Source: an uncultured Collinsella sp. (GTDB lineage Bacteria; Actinomycetota; Coriobacteriia; Coriobacteriales; Coriobacteriaceae). Taken from it: DNA of 27,266 bases. The position numbers and the translations under genes were made by a program. Shown here piece after piece: positions 6,778 to 14,882 of the stretch. The first letter of the stretch is position 1. The number at the start of each line of letters is the position of its first letter. The notes below the pieces were generated by a model that did not search any database, was not told the DNA's origin, and was given only the letters and a program-made list of their open reading frames with translations. The DNA lies in contig CAADVS010000064.1 in the NCBI GenBank assembly GCA_900752545.1, positions 1-27,266 of the forward strand, written 5' to 3'.

Positions 6778-7059
6778 GTGTCCGTTGTAAAGCCTTGCAT
6801 TGACGATCTTCTGGAGAAGACCGATCACAACCGCTTCCTGCTTGCTTCGCTTGCCTCCAAGCGCGCCTGCGATATTAACAGCATGCTGCGTGGCCAGCAC
6901 AACCGCGTGCTTGCCGTCCAGGATGTTGATGACATCACCATCGGGCTTTCCGGTGCCGATACCATTTCGATGGCTATGGACGAGATTGTCGACGGCGACA
7001 TCTCTTACGACGAGGCCCGTTACGAGAAGGCGCTCGGCCACAAGGTTGCTGAAGCCTAA
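6778..7059 (+). CDS. rpoZ: RNA polymerase omega subunit
   Basis: Omega is a small chaperone-like subunit that binds the beta' C-terminus and helps assemble RNA polymerase. The 93-residue product carries the family core: CIDDLLEKTDHNRFLLASLA (7-26) followed by KRACDINSML. The acidic tail includes ISYDEARYEKAL. It starts at GTG 6778, five bases after the gmk stop, with AAAGGA upstream and GAGG very close. It ends directly against thiI. Confidence 0.93.
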   Translation: MSVVKPCIDDLLEKTDHNRFLLASLASKRACDINSMLRGQHNRVLAVQDVDDITIGLSGADTISMAMDEIVDGDISYDEARYEKALGHKVAEA

Positions 7060-8304
7060 ATGGCGGCTCGCGTCTGCCTGGTCCACTATCACGAGGTTGG
7101 ACTGAAGGGTAAGAACCGCGCACATTTTGAGCATATCCTCATGGATAACATCAAGGCGGCCTTGGCCGCCTTTTCCGTGAATGCCGTGTCTCGAATTTCC
7201 GGTTATATCCTCGTGACCTTTAACGAGCATCAGGCCGACGAGGCGGCGCGTGTCATTCGCACCGTCCCCGGCGTTGCTCGCGTGTCTTTGGCGTATCACA
7301 CCAATCGCGACCCTCAGGAGTACTGTGCCGCCGCCGTGAAGACGCTGCGCGAGTTTGGTTCCTTCGATTCGTTTAAGGTGCACGCCAAGCGCTCCAATAC
7401 CGACTATGAGCTCACCTCGATTGACATCAACCGTCAGGTGGGCGAGGTGTTGTGTGAGGCCTTCCCCGATAAAAAGGTTCAAATGCACGACCCCGATGCG
7501 ATGGTGCACGTATTGGTGGTCCAGGGTAGCGTTTATGTGTACGCGCGCTCCGAGCGCGGTGTAGGCGGTCTACCGGTGGGTTCTGCCGGTAAGGTCGTGA
7601 CGCTGCTTTCTTCGGGTATCGATTCACCGGTGGCGACCTGGATGCTCGCGCGTCGCGGCGCGGTGTGCGTGCCGGTGCATTTTTCCGGTCGTCCGCAGAC
7701 ACCCGATACGAGCGAGTATTTGGTGCAGGACATCATCCGTGCGCTTGAGCCGGGTGTCCAGATCGGCCGCCTGTACGTGGTGCCGTTTGGCGATTGTCAG
7801 CGTGAGATCTCGGTGACCTGCCCCAGCAACCTGCGCGTGATCATGTACCGTCGCATTATGTATTCGGTTGCCGAGCGCATTGCGCATATCGAGGGCGCCA
7901 AGGCTATTGTGACCGGTGAATCGCTCGGTCAGGTTGCTTCCCAGACGCTCGAGAACATCATGGCCGTCAACGAGGCCGTCAAGATCCCCGTGTTCCGCCC
8001 GCTGATTGGTTCGGACAAGCAGGAGATCATCGCGCGTGCCGAGGAAATCGGTACCTTCGATATCTCGACCGAAGCTGCTCCCGATTGCTGCACGCTCTTT
8101 ATGCCGCGCCGCCCCGAGACGCACGCCAAACTCGATGCCGTGCATGAGGCGTGGGAGCTGTTCGATCACGAGGAGATGATTGAGCGCTTGCTCAAGCAGA
8201 CCGAGTACATCGACTTCGAGAGCAATACGTATAAGGCCCCTAAGACCTTAAAACGCAAACATTCCGAGCTCGCTCCACGTGAGATTTACCAAGATCACGA
8301 ATAA
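7060..8304 (+). CDS. thiI: tRNA 4-thiouridine sulfurtransferase ThiI
   Basis: ThiI adenylates U8 of tRNA and replaces its oxygen with sulfur; in some bacteria it also serves thiamine thiazole synthesis. The 414-residue protein has an N-terminal ferredoxin-like region and a THUMP domain (about 60-165). The PP-loop ATPase motif SSGIDSP is at 184-190. The C-terminal region has the conserved cysteine pair in PDCCTLF (Cys343/Cys344) and VTGESLGQVASQT. It lacks the rhodanese domain of the enterobacterial protein, as is usual in Gram-positives, so a second sulfur-carrying partner is implied. The ATG directly follows the rpoZ stop with only a weak Shine-Dalgarno, suggesting coupling. A strong terminator follows. 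Confidence 0.93.
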   Translation: MAARVCLVHYHEVGLKGKNRAHFEHILMDNIKAALAAFSVNAVSRISGYILVTFNEHQADEAARVIRTVPGVARVSLAYHTNRDPQEYCAAAVKTLREFGSFDSFKVHAKRSNTDYELTSIDINRQVGEVLCEAFPDKKVQMHDPDAMVHVLVVQGSVYVYARSERGVGGLPVGSAGKVVTLLSSGIDSPVATWMLARRGAVCVPVHFSGRPQTPDTSEYLVQDIIRALEPGVQIGRLYVVPFGDCQREISVTCPSNLRVIMYRRIMYSVAERIAHIEGAKAIVTGESLGQVASQTLENIMAVNEAVKIPVFRPLIGSDKQEIIARAEEIGTFDISTEAAPDCCTLFMPRRPETHAKLDAVHEAWELFDHEEMIERLLKQTEYIDFESNTYKAPKTLKRKHSELAPREIYQDHE

Positions 8305-8314
8305 TGTTGTGTAT

Positions 8315-8349
8315 AGACCGTCGGTGATTTTGCATCGTCGGTCTTTTTC
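8315..8349 (+). terminator. Intrinsic terminator after thiI
   Basis: AGACCG (8315-8320) pairs with CGGTCT (8339-8344), continued inward after a T-T mismatch by CGGTG (8322-8326) with CATCG (8333-8337), around a 6-nt loop. A T-run follows (8344-8348). It ends the mihF-gmk-rpoZ-thiI unit. Confidence 0.85.
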
Positions 8350-8419
8350 TATCTGGACATTAGGCGATAAACGGTTCATTTGTCGACGTGTGCCTGAATA
8401 AATGGACACTTTTCCGCAA

Positions 8420-8454
8420 GGTTTTGGTCAGCTTTTGGTTTGACCGCGAAAACC
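8420..8454. promoter_or_regulatory. Inverted repeat upstream of comEA
   Basis: GGTTTT (8420-8425) and GGTCA (8426-8430) are mirrored by TGACC (8441-8445) and AAAACC (8449-8454), with a 10-nt loop and a 3-nt bulge. It lies 65 nt before the comEA start and could be an operator or a leader hairpin. I cannot place a confident promoter in 8350-8518. Confidence 0.35.
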
Positions 8455-8518
8455 GGTGTGGGCGTGCGGAGGCTGCGGCGTTCGTTTCCTGACACGATGG
8501 TGTTGGGAGGTGTTTGCT

Positions 8519-9229
8519 ATGGCGCAGCGCGAGCAACACGAACGGGTTAAACGGATGGACCGCTGGGCAGAAAAGCTGCTCGGCCATAAGGCGATGGTCG
8601 TGGCGATCCTGGTTGTCATTGCCGCCGCGAGCGGCTTGGCGATGGCAGGTTTTGGTGGTCACTCCAGCGACGTATCGTTTGAGCGTAGTGATGAGGCGAG
8701 CGCCTCGGATGTGCGCGGGGCCGGGGATGCCTCTCCTGACGATGCCGATGAGCCGTCTGCCAAGAGCTCCTCTGCTGCCGAGGTGTACGTCGATGTTGAT
8801 GGCGCCGTTGTGAAGCCTGGCGTGTACCGGCTTAAAGATGGAGCACGGGTGTCCCAGGCGATTGATGCCGCCGGAGGGCTTACGGCCGAGGCGGATGTGA
8901 CGGTTCTTAACCGTGCGTCCAAGATCACCGATGGTCAAAAGATCTATGTGCCGACGGTGGGGGAGCAACAAACGGCTGCGGCCGTCGGCGCCGCCGAAAG
9001 CAGTGCTTCCACGACCCCTGGTACAGGGTCTTCGTCGGGACTTGTGAATATCAATACGGCAAGTGCGGCGGAGCTGCAGACGCTTTCGGGCATCGGGCCT
9101 TCTATGGCCCAGTCAATTATCGACGAACGGACGCAAAACGGGGCCTTTGCCTCGGTCGATGACCTTATGCGCGTATCGGGGATCGGTGAGAAGAAACTCG
9201 CCAAAATTAAAGATTGCATCTGCGTATGA
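8519..9229 (+). CDS. comEA: ComEA, membrane-anchored DNA receptor for competence
   Basis: ComEA binds incoming double-stranded DNA at the outer face of the membrane and hands it to ComEC. The 236-residue product has a short cytoplasmic N-terminus rich in charge and one membrane segment (about 26-46). A low-complexity acidic/Ser linker (50-87) is followed by an SLBB-like domain with VDGAVVKPGVYRLKDG (93-108) and an Ala/Ser/Thr linker. At the C-terminus is a double helix-hairpin-helix DNA-binding domain starting VNINTASAAELQTLSGIG (176-193). The start is ATG 8519, with GGGAGG (8505-8510) 8 nt upstream. It overlaps comEC by 4 bp (ATGA). Without pilus and ComFA genes here, competence itself cannot be inferred. 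Confidence 0.9.
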   Translation: MAQREQHERVKRMDRWAEKLLGHKAMVVAILVVIAAASGLAMAGFGGHSSDVSFERSDEASASDVRGAGDASPDDADEPSAKSSSAAEVYVDVDGAVVKPGVYRLKDGARVSQAIDAAGGLTAEADVTVLNRASKITDGQKIYVPTVGEQQTAAAVGAAESSASTTPGTGSSSGLVNINTASAAELQTLSGIGPSMAQSIIDERTQNGAFASVDDLMRVSGIGEKKLAKIKDCICV

Positions 9230-11529
9230 GTGCGACCGAGCGCGAGCATGTGATGCCACCGCGCCCATTGATGCCGTGGACGATAGCCCTTTGTGCCGGC
9301 TTGTGTGCGAGCTGTGGGTTAGTGCTTAACATGGCGGCCGATGCGCTGCTGGGAGAGCGGGCGGCGCCCGTCACATTGCTTATGGCCATTCCCGTTGCGG
9401 CAGCAGGGTGCATCGTATTGGCTCGGTCCTGCATGCGCCTTGTGCGGTGGAGGCGATGGCTGTATGCCGCGGCCCTCGGCCTCGTGGCGGGAGCGGTAGT
9501 GTCCGCGGGTTGGGCGATAGGGGCGCTGCGCGCTTCGAGGGCGTTGGATAATCGGGCTGCGAGCAGTCTCGAGTTTGTTGTGTGTGGCGACCCGTCCATC
9601 AATGACGGTGCGTACTCCTATACCTGTGATGCGTATGCGGGCGAAAAGCGTTTGGGTCAGGTACGGCTGTCGTGTGATCGTGAGCTTGGCGCCGGTTCGC
9701 ATGTACGTGCTATCGGTCGAATTTCGCGCTTTGAGAATGATGCGTATGGGCGCTCACGCGTGCTTCGGGGCGAGCTTCGAAAGGTTAAAGTCGTCCGGTT
9801 GGTATCGATCGACGAGGGCCCTCCAGGCCCGTTGTCTTGGCTTCGAAACGAGCTCCTTGCCGTTATCGCGCCCGCGACCGATCCAGCGCGCTCGCTCATT
9901 GCCGGCGTTGTCTGCGGACGCTCGTCCGAGCTGCGCGCCCAGCCGGCGGGCGATTGGTTTTCGGTAACGGGCACCGCACATCTCGTCGCCGTCTCGGGCA
10001 GCCATCTTGCCATCGTCGGGTTTGTAATTGAGAGCGCCCTGCAAAAGACACGCCTCTCTCGTGGGCTGCAGCGGGGGCTGTTGGTGCTGGCCCTTGCTGC
10101 CTATGCCGTCTTTACGGGCGCTTCGCCCTCGGCCGTGCGCGCGTGCTGCATGGTGGCGGCGACGCTTGTCGCGAACGGCGCCGGACGTCGTCGTCATGGC
10201 CTCTCGGCCCTATTTTTGACCATGGTGGTCTTTGTTCTGCTGCGGCCGACGGTATTGTTCGAAATGGGTTTTCAGCTTTCGTGCGTCAGTGTTTTTGCCA
10301 TCCTTTGTTTTTGCCCCTACGCCACCTACGCCTTGGGCGAGCTGGGCATGCCATCGGGTGTCGCCAGCGTTTTGTCTGTCACGCTGTGCTCGCAGCTGGC
10401 GACACTTCCCGTTACGATTCCCGCATTTGAGACGTTTTCGCTCATTGCCCCACTTGCAAATGCCGTGATCGGTCCGGTGATAAGCGTGCTGCTCGCTGTA
10501 TCGGTTGTGCTGGTGCCCTGCTCGCTTGTGCCGCTGCTGCGTCACGGGGCGCTCGTGGTGCCCATGATTGTCCCCCGCTGTGCGCTGTTCTTTGAACAGC
10601 TCTTTGCTGCCGTTCCGGGCGCATCCGTAAGCGTGCCGCCCGATACGCCCTTGGTATATGTGGTGCCGTTCGCGCTGGTGGCCATCTTGGTCTGGTGGCC
10701 ACGCCCCAGCGTGCGGCCCATGGCAGTGGGGCTGCTGTGTTTGATGCTTGCAGCGGGTGTTCCGTATGTCTATTGGGATCGATGTGCGCCGCCTTCGGTG
10801 ACGGTCCTCGATGTTGGTCAGGCCGATGCGATTTTGGTTCGTCAGGGTAGCGCTGTGGCGCTCGTCGACTGTGGGCTCGATGACCGCGTGGTGTCGGCGT
10901 TGGTTCGCAATAACGTCCACCATATCGACTCCGTCTTCGTGACGCATTGGGACGAAGACCATTGGGGCGGTCTTCCCGACGTACTCGATCGTTTTTCGGT
11001 TGGAACCATTGCGGTCGCGGCCGATGCACTTGACGGCGCGCCTACTGAGGTCCTGAATCGCCCGGGTGTAACGTATCGGCAGGTGGCTCGCGGAGACACG
11101 GTCGATATCGGCGCATTTCGGGCTCGTGTGATGTGGCCGTTTGACACGGTGGATGGCGAGGGCAATGAGGACTCTCTTGTTTTGCTGCTCTCCTACGCTC
11201 AGGAAGGCAAGAGCCTGCGCGTGCTCCTTACTGGTGACGCCGAGCTCGATCAGGAGCGCGAGTTTGTACAGGAGGTGGGAGATATCGATGTGCTCAAGCT
11301 GGGGCATCATGGCTCAAAAGTTTCCGTCGACACAGACCTGCTGGGCACGCTTAAGCCCGAGTTCTCTATCGCGAGCGCCGGCGAGGGGAATCGTTACGGC
11401 CATCCGTCGGATGCCTGCATCGATGCAGTTAAGGAAGCGGGTGGTGCGTTCGCATGCACCATCGAACACGGCGACATTACCGTCACGCCGACCGCGAAGG
11501 GCTTTGCGATGCGATGCCAGCGGCCGTGA
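9226..11529 (+). CDS. comEC: ComEC/Rec2 DNA-uptake channel
   Basis: ComEC forms the inner-membrane channel that imports one DNA strand. The 767-residue protein starts with two or three membrane helices and an extracytoplasmic DUF4131-like domain. The multi-pass competence domain includes AVSGSHLAIVG, equivalent to the usual SGLH motif. The C-terminal metallo-beta-lactamase-like domain, proposed to degrade the other strand, has THWDEDH (573-579), TGD (Asp671) and GHHGS (His694/His695) and a late GH, so its metal site looks intact. ATG 9226 overlaps the comEA stop. It has no Shine-Dalgarno and presumably relies on coupling; GTG 9250 or ATG 9253 are possible later starts. Codon usage is less biased than in the neighbouring ribosomal and pyr genes. 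Confidence 0.93.
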   Translation: MSATEREHVMPPRPLMPWTIALCAGLCASCGLVLNMAADALLGERAAPVTLLMAIPVAAAGCIVLARSCMRLVRWRRWLYAAALGLVAGAVVSAGWAIGALRASRALDNRAASSLEFVVCGDPSINDGAYSYTCDAYAGEKRLGQVRLSCDRELGAGSHVRAIGRISRFENDAYGRSRVLRGELRKVKVVRLVSIDEGPPGPLSWLRNELLAVIAPATDPARSLIAGVVCGRSSELRAQPAGDWFSVTGTAHLVAVSGSHLAIVGFVIESALQKTRLSRGLQRGLLVLALAAYAVFTGASPSAVRACCMVAATLVANGAGRRRHGLSALFLTMVVFVLLRPTVLFEMGFQLSCVSVFAILCFCPYATYALGELGMPSGVASVLSVTLCSQLATLPVTIPAFETFSLIAPLANAVIGPVISVLLAVSVVLVPCSLVPLLRHGALVVPMIVPRCALFFEQLFAAVPGASVSVPPDTPLVYVVPFALVAILVWWPRPSVRPMAVGLLCLMLAAGVPYVYWDRCAPPSVTVLDVGQADAILVRQGSAVALVDCGLDDRVVSALVRNNVHHIDSVFVTHWDEDHWGGLPDVLDRFSVGTIAVAADALDGAPTEVLNRPGVTYRQVARGDTVDIGAFRARVMWPFDTVDGEGNEDSLVLLLSYAQEGKSLRVLLTGDAELDQEREFVQEVGDIDVLKLGHHGSKVSVDTDLLGTLKPEFSIASAGEGNRYGHPSDACIDAVKEAGGAFACTIEHGDITVTPTAKGFAMRCQRP

Positions 11530-11537
11530 TGACATCG

Positions 11538-11567
11538 TTGGCGCGCGGTGGGCCCCTGGGCTAAAAT
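11538..11567 (+). promoter_or_regulatory. holA promoter
   Basis: TTGGCG (11538-11543) lies 18 bp from TAAAAT (11562-11567), which is preceded by GGC. The start would be near 11574, giving a 34-nt leader that contains the Shine-Dalgarno GGGAGGGGAG (11594-11603). Confidence 0.55.
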
Positions 11568-11607
11568 GGCACGGTACGAATACGGGAGTCTGCGGGAGGG
11601 GAGCGCA

Positions 11608-12570
11608 ATGTCCGAAACCGGTCTGCTACCGGCATACTTGATCATCGGTACCGACGGAGTCAAACGCGACCACGCCGTCTCGCGTATGAAAGCTCGCTTG
11701 GAAAAGTCGGGTATGGTTGAGTTCAACCTCGATGAACGCGACATGACGAAAGATCCCGATATCGAGTCGATTATCGGCTCGCTCAATACCTTTCCCATGG
11801 GTAGCGAGTTTCGCCTGGTGATCCTCGACGGCTGCTCCAAGCTTGCCAAGGCGGTTTCGGAACCGCTCGTCGAGTACCTCGCCAGTCCCAGTCCCACGAC
11901 GGTCTGTCTCATTATCGCCGACTCACTTGCCAAGAATACGCGCCTGTATAAGGCAATCGCCAAGATCGACAAGAAGGCTATCGTAGATTGCTCGGGTACC
12001 AAGCGCTGGGAACTGCCGCGCCGCGTTCAGCAGATGGCGACGCAGCACGGTAAGTCCATCTCGACGGCTGCTGCCGAGGAGCTCGTCTCGCGTTCGGGCG
12101 AAAACACGCGCATGCTCGATAACGACCTGGCCAAGCTCGCCCAGATGGTCGAGGCGCCTCAGATTGAGCTTGCCGACGTTGAGCGTTGGATCGTGCGTAC
12201 GGCCGAAGTCCAGCCCTGGGACTTCCTCAACGCCGTCTCGGCTCGCGATATGCGGCGTTCGCTCGAGCTCTTTAAGCTTCTGCCCTCCAAGAGCTACGTG
12301 TGGACCTACACGCTGCTATGTGGTCGCATCCGTGAGCTGATCGTCGCCAAGGCGCTCGACTCTCGCGGGCAGGGGCGTGAGCTCGCCGCGACGCTCAAGC
12401 TTCAGTCCTGGCAGGTCAAAAATCATCTGACCTGGGCACGCCGCTTTTCGATGGCGGAGCTTGTCGCTGCGCTTGAGGGCGCGGTCGATGTGGAGCTCGC
12501 ACTGAAGGGTTCGGCCGATTCCCAGACCGCGCTTTTGCTCTGGATTACGAACATCTTGAGAAAATCGTGA
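11608..12570 (+). CDS. holA: DNA polymerase III subunit delta
   Basis: HolA is the clamp-loader delta subunit, which opens the beta sliding clamp. The 320-residue length is normal. It begins with the family's PAYLIIGTDGVKRDHAV stretch (8-24). An acidic DxxD region and the middle and C-terminal helical parts typical of delta follow (KAIVDCSGTKRWELPRRVQ; QPWDFLNAVSARD; WQVKNHLTWARRFSMAEL). The location between comEC and rpsT is very common across Gram-positive and actinobacterial genomes and supports the call. I chose ATG 11608 because of the strong Shine-Dalgarno just upstream. The open frame extends 20 codons further 5', but that part overlaps the promoter. Confidence 0.92.
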   Translation: MSETGLLPAYLIIGTDGVKRDHAVSRMKARLEKSGMVEFNLDERDMTKDPDIESIIGSLNTFPMGSEFRLVILDGCSKLAKAVSEPLVEYLASPSPTTVCLIIADSLAKNTRLYKAIAKIDKKAIVDCSGTKRWELPRRVQQMATQHGKSISTAAAEELVSRSGENTRMLDNDLAKLAQMVEAPQIELADVERWIVRTAEVQPWDFLNAVSARDMRRSLELFKLLPSKSYVWTYTLLCGRIRELIVAKALDSRGQGRELAATLKLQSWQVKNHLTWARRFSMAELVAALEGAVDVELALKGSADSQTALLLWITNILRKS

Positions 12571-12617
12571 TGATACCTGCCTATTTGACAAATTCGTTCT
12601 ATCCCTTTGAGGGGGAG

Positions 12618-12628
12618 CGTGCTATAGT
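12618..12628 (+). promoter_or_regulatory. rpsT promoter (extended -10)
   Basis: TGCTATAGT (12620-12628) is an extended -10 and the best -10 hexamer in the window. No -35 fits at 16-19 bp. Transcription would begin near 12635, leaving a leader of about 69 nt. Confidence 0.6.
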
Positions 12629-12639
12629 AGGCGCTTGCA

Positions 12640-12676
12640 TGACCTCACCGTGTCTCAGAGGTGTCATACATTTTTT
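12640..12676 (+). promoter_or_regulatory. rpsT leader hairpin followed by T-run (possible attenuator)
   Basis: TGAC/GTCA (12640-12643/12663-12666) and CTC/GAG (12644-12646/12658-12660) form a bulged stem with an 11-nt loop. Six T residues follow after TACA (12671-12676). It resembles a weak intrinsic terminator inside the S20 leader. Confidence 0.35.
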
Positions 12677-12703
12677 GCAAGGAACTCGAAAGGAACTCCA
12701 GAA

Positions 12704-12970
12704 GTGGCAAACATCAAGTCTCAGAAGAAGCGTATCCGCACCAATGAGGCAGCTCGCATGCGTAACAAGGCTGTCAAGTCCGAGCTCAAGACGCTGACCA
12801 AGCACGTTCAGTCCGCCGTCGCCGAGGGCGACGCCGAGAAGGCCCAGGCTGCCCTCAAGACCGTCACCAAGCGTCTCGACATGGCTGCCGCCAAGCATGT
12901 TATCCACAAGAACCAGGCTTCCAACCGTAAGTCCGGTCTTGCCAAGCTCGTGAACAGCATCAACGCCTAA
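12704..12970 (+). CDS. rpsT: 30S ribosomal protein S20
   Basis: S20 binds 16S rRNA early in 30S assembly. The 88-residue product begins MANIKSQKKRIRTNEAARM, the S20 signature, and has the two long basic helices and the C-terminal KHVIHKNQASNRKSGLAKL. It starts with GTG at 12704. The upstream AAGGAACTC occurs twice (12679-12687 and 12690-12698); only the second copy is spaced properly as a Shine-Dalgarno. A rare start codon is a known device for low or self-controlled translation of S20 in enterobacteria (UUG there), so the GTG may matter. It is monocistronic: own promoter before, strong terminator after. Confidence 0.95.
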   Translation: MANIKSQKKRIRTNEAARMRNKAVKSELKTLTKHVQSAVAEGDAEKAQAALKTVTKRLDMAAAKHVIHKNQASNRKSGLAKLVNSINA

Positions 12971-13004
12971 GTTGTAAATTTCACACCACACAGATTACGC
13001 GCAT

Positions 13005-13041
13005 AAATGGAGCCTGTTTTATGGAACAGGCTCCATTTTTT
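13005..13041 (+). terminator. Strong intrinsic terminator after rpsT
   Basis: AAATGGAGCCTGTT (13005-13018) and AACAGGCTCCATTT (13025-13038) form a perfect 14-bp stem with a 6-nt loop and a T-run (13036-13041). The A-run on the other side gives it some bidirectional character. It ends 25 nt before the lepA start. Confidence 0.95.
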
Positions 13042-13049
13042 GTACCGCT

Positions 13050-13067
13050 CGGGTAAGATAGTCCGCA
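13050..13067 (+). promoter_or_regulatory. lepA promoter, apparently leaderless
   Basis: TAAGAT (13054-13059), preceded by GGG, ends exactly 7 nt before the lepA ATG at 13067, so transcription would begin at or next to the start codon. There is no Shine-Dalgarno in the 25 nt between the rpsT terminator and the ATG. Confidence 0.5.
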
Positions 13068-14878
13068 TGAATACTTCAATTGACATTTCCCACATCCGCA
13101 ACTTCTCGATCGTTGCGCACATCGACCATGGCAAGTCCACGATCAGTGACCGTATCCTCGAGCTCACCCATACCGTCGACGAGCGCGACATGGAGTCGCA
13201 GCTGCTCGACACCATGGATATCGAGCGCGAGCGCGGCATCACGATCAAGTCCAACGCCGTTCGCGTCTCCTACGACGCCGACGATGGCGAGACGTATCAG
13301 TTCAACCTGATCGATACACCGGGCCACGTGGACTTTACCTATGAGGTCTCGCGTTCGCTGGCAGCCTGCGAGGGCGCGGTGCTCGTCGTCGACGCCACGC
13401 AGGGTGTCGAGGCGCAGACCGTCTCCAACGCGACGCTCGCCATGAACGCCAATCTGGATATCGTGCCCGCTATCAACAAGATCGATTTGCCGTCGGCACA
13501 CCCCGACGAGGTCAAGACCGAGATCGAGGATGACCTGGCGATTCCTGCCGACGATGCCGTATGCGTATCGGGCAAGACCGGCGAGGGTATCCACGATCTG
13601 CTGGAGTCCATTGTCTTTTTGATTTCGCCGCCCAAAGGCGATGTGAACGCGCCGCTCAAGGCGCTCATCCTGGACTCGTATTTTGATGAGTACCGCGGCG
13701 TCGTTGCCACGGTCCGTGTTTTTGACGGCTCCATTAAAAAGGGCGATACCCTTCGTATGATGCAGGCAGAAGGTGACTTTTTGGTCGACGGCGTGGGCGT
13801 CAAGCGTCCTGCCGAGACGCCGGTCGACGCGCTGACGGTCGGCGAGGTGGGCTACGTGGTCACGGGCCTGAAGGACCCCGAGGCCGTTCGCGTGGGCGAC
13901 ACCCTTACCTGGGCGTCGAATCCCTGCCCCGAGCCGCTGCCGGGCTACCGCGAGGCCAAACCCATGGTCTACACGGGCCTGTTCCCGATCGACAACAAGG
14001 ATTACGAGAATCTGCGCGACGCTCTCGATAAGCTGCATGTCAACGACCCATCGTTGGTGTGGGAGCCCGAGACCTCGGTGGCGCTGGGCTTTGGCTTCCG
14101 CGTGGGCTTCTTGGGCCTGCTGCATATGGAGGTCGTCAAGGAGCGCCTGGAGCGCGAGTTCAACCTTGACCTCATTGCCACGAGCCCTTCGGTGGACTAT
14201 CACGTCTACAAGACCGACGGCGAGATGGTCGATGTCCGCAGCCCGCAGGATCTGCCCGAGGCTACGCGCATCGAGCGCATCGAGGAGCCCTACCTCAAGG
14301 CCAAGATTATCTGCCCGCCCGAGTATACGGGCGCCGTCATGCAGCTCGCTATCGAGCACCGCGGCATTACGACCGACATGATCCATCTCACGAGCAAATC
14401 GGTCGAGATGCGCTTTGATATGCCGCTTGCCGAGCTCATCCTGGACTTCTTTGACCAGCTTAAGAGCCGTACCAAGGGCTATGCCTCGCTCGACTACGAG
14501 TTCAACGAGTACCGTCCCTCCGAGCTCGTCAAGCTCGATATCCTGCTTTCGGGCGACGAGGTGGACGCGCTTTCGTTTATCGTGCACAAGGACAAGGCCT
14601 ATGGCCTGGCCCGCGGCCTGTGCGACAAGCTCAAGGAAATCATCCCGCGCCAGCTATTCGAGGTGCCTATTCAGGGCGCCATCGGCAACAAGATCATCGC
14701 CCGCTCCACCGTCAAGGCGCGCCGCAAGGATGTTTTGGCCAAGTGCTATGGTGGCGATATCTCGCGTAAGCGCAAGCTGCTCGAGAAGCAGAAAGAGGGC
14801 AAGAAGCGCATGAAAGCCATCGGTTCGGTCGAGGTCCCGCAGGAGGCCTTTATGGCGATCCTCAAGGTAGACGAGTAA
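13067..14878 (+). CDS. lepA: Elongation factor 4 (LepA), ribosome-associated GTPase
   Basis: LepA is a translational GTPase implicated in 30S biogenesis and in ribosome back-translocation or stalling relief. The 603-residue length is typical. The G1 motif AHIDHGKS is at 17-24, and RERGITIKS, DTPGHVDF and NKID supply G2-G4. The domain-V-like region and the LepA-specific C-terminus (RKRKLLEKQKEGKKRMK...GSVEVPQEAF) distinguish it from EF-G. ATG 13067 is the first Met matching the family N-terminus (IRNFSIVAHID). The frame is open through the preceding terminator, which is not coding. It lacks a Shine-Dalgarno and may be translated from a leaderless mRNA. dusB follows after 4 bp. Confidence 0.96.
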   Translation: MNTSIDISHIRNFSIVAHIDHGKSTISDRILELTHTVDERDMESQLLDTMDIERERGITIKSNAVRVSYDADDGETYQFNLIDTPGHVDFTYEVSRSLAACEGAVLVVDATQGVEAQTVSNATLAMNANLDIVPAINKIDLPSAHPDEVKTEIEDDLAIPADDAVCVSGKTGEGIHDLLESIVFLISPPKGDVNAPLKALILDSYFDEYRGVVATVRVFDGSIKKGDTLRMMQAEGDFLVDGVGVKRPAETPVDALTVGEVGYVVTGLKDPEAVRVGDTLTWASNPCPEPLPGYREAKPMVYTGLFPIDNKDYENLRDALDKLHVNDPSLVWEPETSVALGFGFRVGFLGLLHMEVVKERLEREFNLDLIATSPSVDYHVYKTDGEMVDVRSPQDLPEATRIERIEEPYLKAKIICPPEYTGAVMQLAIEHRGITTDMIHLTSKSVEMRFDMPLAELILDFFDQLKSRTKGYASLDYEFNEYRPSELVKLDILLSGDEVDALSFIVHKDKAYGLARGLCDKLKEIIPRQLFEVPIQGAIGNKIIARSTVKARRKDVLAKCYGGDISRKRKLLEKQKEGKKRMKAIGSVEVPQEAFMAILKVDE

Positions 14879-14882
14879 GTCC

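Noticed and set aside
12585..12590. Perfect TTGACA before rpsT
   Set aside because: It is 32 bp from the TATAGT -10 element and has no -10 at normal spacing, so it cannot be the partner of that promoter.
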